A stretch of 40,554 bases of DNA, taken from contig QHWJ01000339.1 in assembly GCA_003222535.1 (NCBI GenBank), forward strand, positions 1 to 40,554, read 5' to 3'. The translations under genes were made by a program, and so were the position numbers. The notes beneath the pieces are model-generated. The model saw only the letters and a program-made list of their open reading frames with translations, was not told the DNA's origin and made no database searches. Every line of letters starts with the position of its first letter. Positions within the stretch are counted from its first letter, which is position 1. This DNA is from Acidobacteriota bacterium. GTDB taxonomy: Bacteria > Acidobacteriota > Vicinamibacteria > Vicinamibacterales > CAVVIG01. This document shows, piece after piece, positions 7,198-13,770 of the stretch.

Positions 7198-7599
7198 ATG
7201 TCCAACAAGCGAACTCCGTTATTCGTGAGGTTGCCGCACGACCAGGCGGCGGCCCTCGACCGCCTGACCGAAGCGACCGGACGTCGTAAACAGTCCCTGG
7301 TTAGTGAGCTCCTCGGAGACCGGCTGACGGCTGCACAGCCGCTTTCCGTTGGCCGGGTCGAGGTCACCGGACCGGCCGCTGCGGGCGGCGAGGTGTTCAC
7401 CCTGGAGGAGGTTGCCGCGCTTCTCAAGGTCCCAGCCGACGCCGTGCGATCGCGCGCGGAGAAGGGCGAATTGCCCGGCCGGCGTTTCGGGAAAGAGTGG
7501 AGATTCGCGCGAACGGCCGTACTCGCCTGGCTCGCGGACGGCGAAGCGCAAAGGCGGGGCGGTAGCAGGGACGGGCGCACACGTGCTCCAGGGAGGTGA
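7198..7599 (+). CDS. DNA-binding protein: ribbon-helix-helix plus excisionase-type HTH
   Basis: 133 residues from ATG 7198. Residues 5-42 (RTPLFVRLPHDQAAALDRLT, then GRRKQSLVSELLGDRL) fit a ribbon-helix-helix domain of the Arc/CopG type. Residues 66-113 (VFTLEEVAALLKVPADAVRS, EKGELPGRRFGKEWRFARTA, VLAWL) fit the excisionase/MerR-like HTH_17 fold, with the usual G-x-E-W-R-F wing. Having two DNA-binding modules in one short protein is unusual. The tandem palindromes just upstream suggest that it controls itself. Its stop codon lies inside the Shine-Dalgarno of the prolyl oligopeptidase gene, so the two are translationally coupled, and the protein may regulate that peptidase. No integrase or phage gene is close, which argues against a true excisionase. 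Confidence 0.75.
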   Translation: MSNKRTPLFVRLPHDQAAALDRLTEATGRRKQSLVSELLGDRLTAAQPLSVGRVEVTGPAAAGGEVFTLEEVAALLKVPADAVRSRAEKGELPGRRFGKEWRFARTAVLAWLADGEAQRRGGSRDGRTRAPGR

Positions 7600-7601
7600 T
7601 T

Positions 7602-9761
7602 GTGCACCCGCACACCTGGCAGATTGCCGCAGTTGTGACGGCGCTGGTCTCTGTCGTCCTCATCAACGGCGCCGCCCACCCCTTCAGATACCCGCAACCG
7701 CGCAAAGGCGATGCGTCGGACAGCTACTTCGGCACACGCGTCGCGGACCCGTACCGGTGGATGGAAGATCTCAATTCGCCGGAGTTGAAGCAGTGGATCG
7801 CTGTTGAGAACGCGATCACGTTCACGTATCTGAACAGCCTGCCGGCGCGCGACGCGCTGAAGTCGCGCATCACCGAGCTCTATAACTACCAGCGCGTGAC
7901 CGCGCCGAAGTTCGTTGGGGGCCGCTGGTACTACAACCACAATACGGGCCTGCAGCGGCAGGCGGTCGTGTTCACCCGCGAGACGCTCAACGGCCCGGAG
8001 AGGGTCGTCATCGATCCGAATCAGGTGTCGCCCGATGGATCGACGGCGCTGTCGTTGTTCGATCCGGCGCCGGACGGCCGTCATTTCGCGTACGGGCAGT
8101 CGGAGGGCGGATCCGACTGGTCCACCGTCTACGTTCGCGAGCTTGGCACCGGGAAGCAACTGCCCGACGAGATTCAATGGGTGAAGGCCAGCAATATCAC
8201 GTGGACCGAAGACGGCAAGGGCTTCTTCTACGGCCGCTATCCGGAGCCGCCGACAGGCAAGGCGCTCGAGGCGCTTCTGCGCGACAAGAAGATTTACTAC
8301 CATGCGCTCGGCACGCCGCAGTCCGCCGACAGGCTCATGTACGAACGTCAGGACGAGCCCACGTTGTTCATCGATGCCGACACGGACGACATGGGCCGGT
8401 ACGTGTTCTTCTCGACGCGAAAAGGAATAGGCAGGAACGAGTTGTTCGTGAAAGATCTCGGCGATCCTCTCAGACCGGAGCTCGATGCGCCGGTCAGGCC
8501 GCTCTATCTCGGGCACACTGCGTCGTACGATCCCCTCGGCGTCGTGAACGGGACGCTCTATCTGCTCACCGATCTCGACGCCCCGAACAAAAAGATCGTA
8601 TCGGTACCGGTGGACCGTCCCGACCTCAGGAACTGGCAGACGATCGTGCCGCAAGCGAAGAACGCCATCGAATCGGCGCGGCTGCTCGCGGGAAAGCTCG
8701 CCGTGAATTCGCTCGTCGACGTCGCCAGCCAAGTGCAGTTCTACAATCTGGACGGGACGCTTGCGGAGAGAATCACTCCGCCCGGAGCCGGCGTCATTAC
8801 CGGACCGATCGGCCGCTTTACGAGGCCGGAGGTGTTCTACACGTTCACGTCGCCGCTCTGTCCTGCCACGGTGTTCCGATTCGACGTGGTGACGGGGCAG
8901 AGCACGCCGTTCGAGCCGCCACGGCTGACGTTCGACCCGGCGCTGTACACGACCGAGCGCGTGTTCTTCACGTCGAAAGACGGCACGCGCGTGCCGATGT
9001 TCATCACCCGCAAGAAGGACCTGAAGAAGGACGGCGCGAATCCGACGATGCTGTCCGGCTTCGGCGGCTTCGGCATTGCAATGCTGCCCACCTTCCGATC
9101 CGACGTGCCGGCGTGGCTCGAACAGGGCGGCGTGTGGGCGACGGCCAATGTCCGGGGCGGCAGCGAGTACGGTGCGGGATGGCACGAGGCGGGGATGTTG
9201 GAGAAGAAGCAGCAGGTGTTCGACGATTTCATCGCCGCCGCGGAGTACCTGGTGAGCGAGAAATACGCCTCGCCACACACGCTCGGGATCATGGGCGGAT
9301 CGAATGGCGGCCTGCTGGTCGGCGCGGTGATGGAACAACGGCCCGATCTGTTTGCGGTGGCTCTTCCGGCTGTGGCCGTCATGGACATGCTGCGGTACCA
9401 CAAGTTCACTGGTGGCGCGGTCGGGGTGACCGAGTACGGGTCATCGGAGAGCGCAAAGGACTTCCCCTACCTGTACAAGTACTCACCGCTGCACAACGTC
9501 AAGCCCGGAACCTGCTATCCGGCCACATTGGTGACCACTGCCGATCACGACGATCGCGTGGTTCCGAGCCACTCCTTCAAGTTCACCGCGGCGCTCCAGG
9601 CGGCGCAGGGCTGCGACAAGCCGGTGCTCATCCGCGTGGAAACGCAGGGGTCCCACGCCTATCGCCCAACCGACAGGAGAATCGCGGAGCTCGCGGACGA
9701 GTGGGCGTTTGCGCTCGCCAACATGAAGGTGGCGGTCTGGCAGGAACGGATCAGGAACTGA
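7602..9761 (+). CDS. Prolyl oligopeptidase (S9A family), probably exported
   Basis: 719 residues. I choose GTG 7602 because GGGAGG stands five bases before it; GTG 7596 would overlap the SD. A hydrophobic N-terminus (IAAVVTALVSVVLINGAA) looks like a signal peptide. Then comes the S9A propeller domain (KGDASDSYFGTRVADPYRWM, EDLNSPELKQWI), and from residue about 460 the alpha/beta hydrolase domain. The catalytic Ser is 567 in MGGSNGG, the Asp is in TTADHDDRVVP, and the His is 685 in QGSHAY; canonical enzymes usually have GH-G around this His. Length matches the family. The enzyme cuts small peptides after proline, here probably in the periplasm for nutrient use. It is coupled to the regulator gene upstream and followed by a strong hairpin. 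Confidence 0.9.
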   Translation: MHPHTWQIAAVVTALVSVVLINGAAHPFRYPQPRKGDASDSYFGTRVADPYRWMEDLNSPELKQWIAVENAITFTYLNSLPARDALKSRITELYNYQRVTAPKFVGGRWYYNHNTGLQRQAVVFTRETLNGPERVVIDPNQVSPDGSTALSLFDPAPDGRHFAYGQSEGGSDWSTVYVRELGTGKQLPDEIQWVKASNITWTEDGKGFFYGRYPEPPTGKALEALLRDKKIYYHALGTPQSADRLMYERQDEPTLFIDADTDDMGRYVFFSTRKGIGRNELFVKDLGDPLRPELDAPVRPLYLGHTASYDPLGVVNGTLYLLTDLDAPNKKIVSVPVDRPDLRNWQTIVPQAKNAIESARLLAGKLAVNSLVDVASQVQFYNLDGTLAERITPPGAGVITGPIGRFTRPEVFYTFTSPLCPATVFRFDVVTGQSTPFEPPRLTFDPALYTTERVFFTSKDGTRVPMFITRKKDLKKDGANPTMLSGFGGFGIAMLPTFRSDVPAWLEQGGVWATANVRGGSEYGAGWHEAGMLEKKQQVFDDFIAAAEYLVSEKYASPHTLGIMGGSNGGLLVGAVMEQRPDLFAVALPAVAVMDMLRYHKFTGGAVGVTEYGSSESAKDFPYLYKYSPLHNVKPGTCYPATLVTTADHDDRVVPSHSFKFTAALQAAQGCDKPVLIRVETQGSHAYRPTDRRIAELADEWAFALANMKVAVWQERIRN

Positions 9762-9850
9762 CGGTTGAGGCACCCGCACCAGGCGTCGGTTGGCGTAGCG
9801 CGGCGACGTAACGCGTCGATTTCTGTAGCTTCGGACGAGCAAAGCCCGGT

Positions 9851-9877
9851 GGCCCCGCCGGTCGATCCGGCGGGGCC
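9851..9877. terminator. Strong GC hairpin between convergent genes
   Basis: GGCCCCGCCGG (9851-9861) and CCGGCGGGGCC (9867-9877) form a perfect eleven-pair stem with a five-base loop. It lies between the stop of the peptidase gene and the stop of the convergent VOC gene and probably terminates transcription from both sides. It has no clear T-run. Confidence 0.6.
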
Positions 9878-9924
9878 TGCGGGTTCCGGGTTTCTGCGTT
9901 GTTCGTGACTCTTCACACGCTCGA

Positions 9925-10419
9925 CTAGCCGTGAGCCGGCTGCGCGAACTGCTTCATCCACGCCGCCTGGCGCTGCTCCATTTCCTGGTGCGTGAGATCT
10001 TCTTTGCGCGTCGCGATCGTCCACCTGTAGCCGTGCGGGTCGGTGAAGGTCCCGGAGCGATCGCCCCAGAACTGATCCGTCATCTGCCCCATGGGCCCGG
10101 CCTGAACCTGCGCGCCCGCCGCAACGGCGCGGTTGAAGAGCGCGTCGCAATCCTCCACGTAGACCCAGAGCGAAGCGGGTGAACCGCCGATAGCTTTGGG
10201 GCCTTGACCACCCATCATCGCGTCGTTCAGCATGATGCGCGAATCGCCGATGCGCAGTTCCGCGTGGAGGATCTTCCCATCGGGACCGGCGGCACGCGCC
10301 ACTTCTTCCGCACCAAGGGCCTTCTTGTACCAATCGATCGCCTGCGCTGCGTTGTCGAGCGTGAGCTGCGGCGTAACCGTGTGGAACCCTTCTGGAACTG
10401 CACTCTTCGCTTTCGCCAT
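9925..10419 (-). CDS. VOC-family (PhnB/glyoxalase-like) protein
   Basis: 164 residues from ATG 10419, with GAAGGAGG six bases upstream. The sequence is a standard PhnB-like vicinal-oxygen-chelate domain: VTPQLTLDNAAQAIDWYKKA, LHAELRIGDSRIMLND, ASLWVYVEDCDALFNRAVAA, QMTDQFWGDRSGTFTDPHGY, then WTIATRKEDLT. The last block is the usual metal-side signature. VOC proteins include glyoxalases, bleomycin/fosfomycin resistance proteins and dioxygenases; this subgroup has no agreed substrate. It lies 90 bases downstream of the molybdopterin oxidoreductase genes on the same strand, but its own strong RBS and the gap allow separate transcription. It is probably a homodimer in the cytoplasm. Confidence 0.85.
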   Translation of the reverse strand: MAKAKSAVPEGFHTVTPQLTLDNAAQAIDWYKKALGAEEVARAAGPDGKILHAELRIGDSRIMLNDAMMGGQGPKAIGGSPASLWVYVEDCDALFNRAVAAGAQVQAGPMGQMTDQFWGDRSGTFTDPHGYRWTIATRKEDLTHQEMEQRQAAWMKQFAQPAHG

Positions 10420-10509
10420 TTCGACCTCCTTCGCCTCAAAACCACGAGCCTTGCATGGTGTTGTAACGCGACGTGTTCGAACTCGACTGCTGATAAAGAA
10501 CCGTGGCGC

Positions 10510-12945
10510 TCACTGGTACACGCGTGCAGCCTTGAGCGCCGCGAGCACGCGCCCGTCTCTGAACGGGACCCGGCGGAGCCGAACGCCGGTTGCGTCGTAG
10601 ATGGCGTTGGCAACGGCTGCAATCAGGGGCTTGCAGGCCGTCTCGCCGGCTCCGTAGGGCGGCAGGTCGGAACGGTCCGGATGAGGATCTCCGTTCACCA
10701 GCACGACATCGATCCTGGCCGGCGTGTCGGCATGCGTGAGCGTGGGATGAGAAATCCAATCCACGCTCGTGACCTTTTCGGTGTCGAACCGTACTTCCTC
10801 GTGAAGCGCGCGGCTCAACGAGTGGAGCATGCCGCCCTCGATGGTGCGGCGAAGCGCCTCGGGGTTGATGACCAGCCCGCAGTCGTGCGCACAGACGAGC
10901 CGCTTCACCCAGACGTGACCGGTCCGGCGATTCACTTCGACCTCCGCGATCTGGGCGACGACGGTCTGGTTACGGTACGAATACGCGAGCCCGCGCCCGG
11001 TGAGAATCGTTCCGGCTCCCTGCGATCCCGGTGACGGACGAGTGTCCCACCCATACGCCTCCGCCACCGCCTTGACGACGGCGATGGAACGCGCCCGCTT
11101 GAACCCGCTGTCATCCGTGCTGGCGGCGGTGAGGAGCCTCATGCGGAACTCGACCGGGTCGGCTTTCGCCGCGGCCGCCATCTCGTCGATGAACGATTCG
11201 GCGGCGAAGGTCACCTGCGGACCATTGGGATCGCGCAGGTTTCCGGTGCGAAGGGGCGTTTCCCAGACGAGAGGCAGGCTCACGACCTGTGTGGCTGTGC
11301 GCTTGTTCGGGATGGCGTACATGTCCGAAGGCGTTGCCGCGCTGCCACTGGCCGGCGTGGAGCGCCTCGTTCCCATGAGTTGAGCGATCAGCACGGTCTC
11401 GGCCTCGTTATAACCGAGATGACAGTAGTCGGCGGCTCGCGCATTGTAATCCAGCGCAATCAGATTCCCGTCGGCATCCAGGCCTCCGCGCATCTTGAAT
11501 GTAAATGCCGGACCCTTGGTGTCCCACGCCGTCTCTTCGTGCCTCATCCACTGCACGCGAACGGGCCGGCCGATCTCTTTGGCCAGGAACGCCGCCTCGA
11601 AACCCGCATCGTCGGCCGCCGTGCGGCCGTACCCCTGCGGACCCTCCATCCAGACGACGCGGACCTGTTCACGTGGCATCCCAAGAAACGCCGCGACGCC
11701 GGCTCGCATGCCGTAGGACTTCATGTCGTTGGAATAGATCGTCATCTGACCGTTCGACGGATCCGCGGTGGCATGGGCCGGACCGAAGGCCGTGTGCCCC
11801 TGGAACGGGACATCATATTCGACTTCGATGATCTTCGCCGCGCCTGCCAGCGCCGCGTCGGGGTTTCCGACGACGTTCGGCCTCTGGCTCGACGTGGGCG
11901 TGGCGCCGCGCACGTAGGTGAAGAGATCTTCCGATGCCGGGAAGGACGGTGTCGACGGCTTCTGCCACTCGACCTTGAGCTGTCTGGAGGCCTTGATGGC
12001 CTGCTCTTCCCGCTCGCAGACAACCGCGACGTAGTTGCCCTTGCTCACGACCCTGATGAATCCAGGAATGCCTCGAACGGAAGACTCGTCGATGCTGATC
12101 ACCTTCGCACCGGCCACCGGCGGCTTCACGTTGCGCGCGTGAACCATGCCCGGAAGCTTCACGTCCACGGCCCATTTCAGCGAGCCGTCCACCTTGGCAG
12201 GAATGTCGTAGCGCTGTGGCGACCGGCCCACGATCTTGAGGTCCTGTACCGGTTTTACCTTCGCCTGACCTGTGGTCGCGTCGATGTTGTTTCCCGTCAG
12301 CGCGATATTGAACCTCTTTCCCCCGATCAGTTGTCCGTAAGTGACGCTCCTCGAGGGATCCGCTTTCACGGTGATCACGCCCTCGCTGACGGCGAGCTGA
12401 TCGACGGGGACGGCAAATCGCGCGGATGCCATCTCCAGCAGAACTCGCCGGGCCTCGGCAGCGACGCGCCGCATGGGCCAGCCATCGGTCTGAATAGCAT
12501 CCGAAGCGCCGGATCCGCCCTGGTCGACGGTGATGTCGGTGCTGCCCATGATGCAAGTGGTCTTGTCGTATGCGATGTCCAGTTCATCGGACATCATCTG
12601 CCGGAAAGCGGTGCCGGTGCCCTGGCCACAGTCCGTCTTCCCGACGTAGAAGGTCGCTGTGTTGTTTTCGTGAATGACGATCCACGAATCGAGCTGTCGG
12701 AAGTTGGGGTCCGGATAGGGGCCCGCAGTCTGGGCACTCGCATCCGTGGCAAGTGGACCGGCTGCCGCCGCCGCGCTGAAGCCGACGACGAGCAGTCCCG
12801 AACCCTTGATGAAGTTCCTCCGGGAGATCGTTCCGTGCCACTGCTCCAGGAACTCTTCGACCCGCGTCGGAACGTCGTCGGCCTGGCGCTCGGCTGAAGC
12901 CTTCGCGCTCCGAGGATCCTGACTGTTGTTCGTGAAAGTCGTCAT
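10510..12945 (-). CDS. Molybdopterin-binding large subunit, xanthine oxidase family (isoquinoline 1-oxidoreductase beta-like), Tat-exported
   Basis: 811 residues from ATG 12945. Residues about 41-66 carry a twin-arginine signal (ISRRNFIKGSGLLVVGFSA), so the folded complex is exported. The protein covers both molybdopterin domains: VGKTDCGQGTGTAFRQMMSD, GRSPQRYDIPAKVDGSLKWA, EGPQGYGRTAADDAGFEAAF and VCAHDCGLVINPEALRRTIE. The active-site Glu is 768 in PPYGAGETA. It has the two-subunit plan of IorAB and periplasmic aldehyde oxidases. It overlaps the iron-sulfur subunit gene by four bases (ATGA). No FAD subunit or c-type cytochrome is nearby, so the electron acceptor is unknown. The substrate (aldehyde or N-heterocycle) cannot be deduced. 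Length is slightly above that of typical IorB proteins (roughly 730-780). Confidence 0.88.
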   Translation of the reverse strand: MTTFTNNSQDPRSAKASAERQADDVPTRVEEFLEQWHGTISRRNFIKGSGLLVVGFSAAAAAGPLATDASAQTAGPYPDPNFRQLDSWIVIHENNTATFYVGKTDCGQGTGTAFRQMMSDELDIAYDKTTCIMGSTDITVDQGGSGASDAIQTDGWPMRRVAAEARRVLLEMASARFAVPVDQLAVSEGVITVKADPSRSVTYGQLIGGKRFNIALTGNNIDATTGQAKVKPVQDLKIVGRSPQRYDIPAKVDGSLKWAVDVKLPGMVHARNVKPPVAGAKVISIDESSVRGIPGFIRVVSKGNYVAVVCEREEQAIKASRQLKVEWQKPSTPSFPASEDLFTYVRGATPTSSQRPNVVGNPDAALAGAAKIIEVEYDVPFQGHTAFGPAHATADPSNGQMTIYSNDMKSYGMRAGVAAFLGMPREQVRVVWMEGPQGYGRTAADDAGFEAAFLAKEIGRPVRVQWMRHEETAWDTKGPAFTFKMRGGLDADGNLIALDYNARAADYCHLGYNEAETVLIAQLMGTRRSTPASGSAATPSDMYAIPNKRTATQVVSLPLVWETPLRTGNLRDPNGPQVTFAAESFIDEMAAAAKADPVEFRMRLLTAASTDDSGFKRARSIAVVKAVAEAYGWDTRPSPGSQGAGTILTGRGLAYSYRNQTVVAQIAEVEVNRRTGHVWVKRLVCAHDCGLVINPEALRRTIEGGMLHSLSRALHEEVRFDTEKVTSVDWISHPTLTHADTPARIDVVLVNGDPHPDRSDLPPYGAGETACKPLIAAVANAIYDATGVRLRRVPFRDGRVLAALKAARVYQ

Positions 12946-13481
12946 GCTATATCTCCTTGGCCTGCCGAAGCGGGTCTACCGTCTTGCGCGCGAAGGCGGC
13001 CCTTTCCCGAAGCGGTCCCGGTAGCCATCGACGCCGCAGCCCGCTTGATGGCGGCTTGAACGCGGTAATACGTCATGCAGCGGCACAGGACCCCGACCAT
13101 CCCCTCGCGGATCTGCGCATCGGTCGGATTCGGATTCCTGTCCAGGAGCACCTTGGCCGTCATGATCTGCCCGTTCTGGCAGAAGCCGCATTGCGGCACC
13201 TGCTCGTCAATCCAGGCCCGCTGCACGGGGTGCAGATTGCCTTCCCTGGCCAGCCCCTCGAGCGTGGTGATCTCGCCCTTGACGGCGGAACACGGCGTGA
13301 TGCACGACCGAACCGCGGCGCCGTTCATGATCACGGTGCATGCCCCGCACTGGCCAAGTCCGCAACCAAACCGCGGGCCCTGCAGGTCGAGATCGTTGCG
13401 CAGGATATAGAGCAGCGGAGTCGAAGGGTCGACATCCAGGGTTTGCGCCCTCCCGTTCACCTTCAATGTGATCTTGCTCAT
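12942..13481 (-). CDS. (2Fe-2S)-binding small subunit of the molybdenum hydroxylase
   Basis: 179 residues from ATG 13481 (GGAGAG upstream). The plant-type ferredoxin cluster uses C40, C45, C48 and C60 (FGCGLGQCGACTV, SC). The second cluster uses C98, C101, C133 and C135 (QCGFCQNGQIM and LCRCMTYYRVQAAI). The usual LCRCGTY reads CRCMTY here, a small departure. No signal peptide is present; in this family the small subunit is carried across the membrane with its Tat-tagged partner. The last 25 residues are low-complexity and Gly/Ala-rich beyond the usual end at about 155. Together with the downstream overlapping gene it forms an alpha-beta hydroxylase. Confidence 0.9.
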   Translation of the reverse strand: MSKITLKVNGRAQTLDVDPSTPLLYILRNDLDLQGPRFGCGLGQCGACTVIMNGAAVRSCITPCSAVKGEITTLEGLAREGNLHPVQRAWIDEQVPQCGFCQNGQIMTAKVLLDRNPNPTDAQIREGMVGVLCRCMTYYRVQAAIKRAAASMATGTASGKGRLRAQDGRPASAGQGDIA

Positions 13482-13587
13482 TCTCCACTCTCCTTACGAA
13501 TTGGATCGCTCGAGCTGTCTCGCTGCGCGCCGCCCTATTGTAGGCGGACACGCCCCCAGTTCACGAGTACGCCACGATGCCCACGGC

Positions 13588-13614
13588 TCGTCCTTCGACA
13601 AGCTCAGGACGAGC
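13588..13614. repeat. Dispersed palindrome, CTTCGACAAGCTCAGG type (copy 1)
   Basis: CTCGTCCT (13588-13595) and AGGACGAG (13607-13614) are inverted arms around TCGACAAGCTC. The sequence belongs to a widespread class of short intergenic palindromes in high-GC bacteria; a second version lies at 37458-37482. It sits in the 290-base gap between divergent genes, which otherwise holds only a T8 run and no clear promoter. Confidence 0.75.
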
Positions 13615-13770
13615 GGATTTGTCTGCCCACCGGCCGAAGCGAGACCACTGCCACGATTTTTTTTGGATCCGGCGCTGTCATGCGCGCCATACGCTAAGCG
13701 AAGACCGCGATTGTTGTATACCCAGCATGGGCAGAAGCGTAGCATTGGCCCCGATGAGAGGAGTCTGGTA

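Noticed and set aside
7065-9401. 778-codon minus-strand ORF opposite the prolyl oligopeptidase
   Set aside because: It is antisense to a gene with complete catalytic motifs; its product is Arg/His-rich with no domain, as expected for a high-GC shadow frame.
11380-12897. 505-codon plus-strand ORF opposite the molybdopterin subunit
   Set aside because: A shadow of a well-supported gene; no RBS or recognisable domain.
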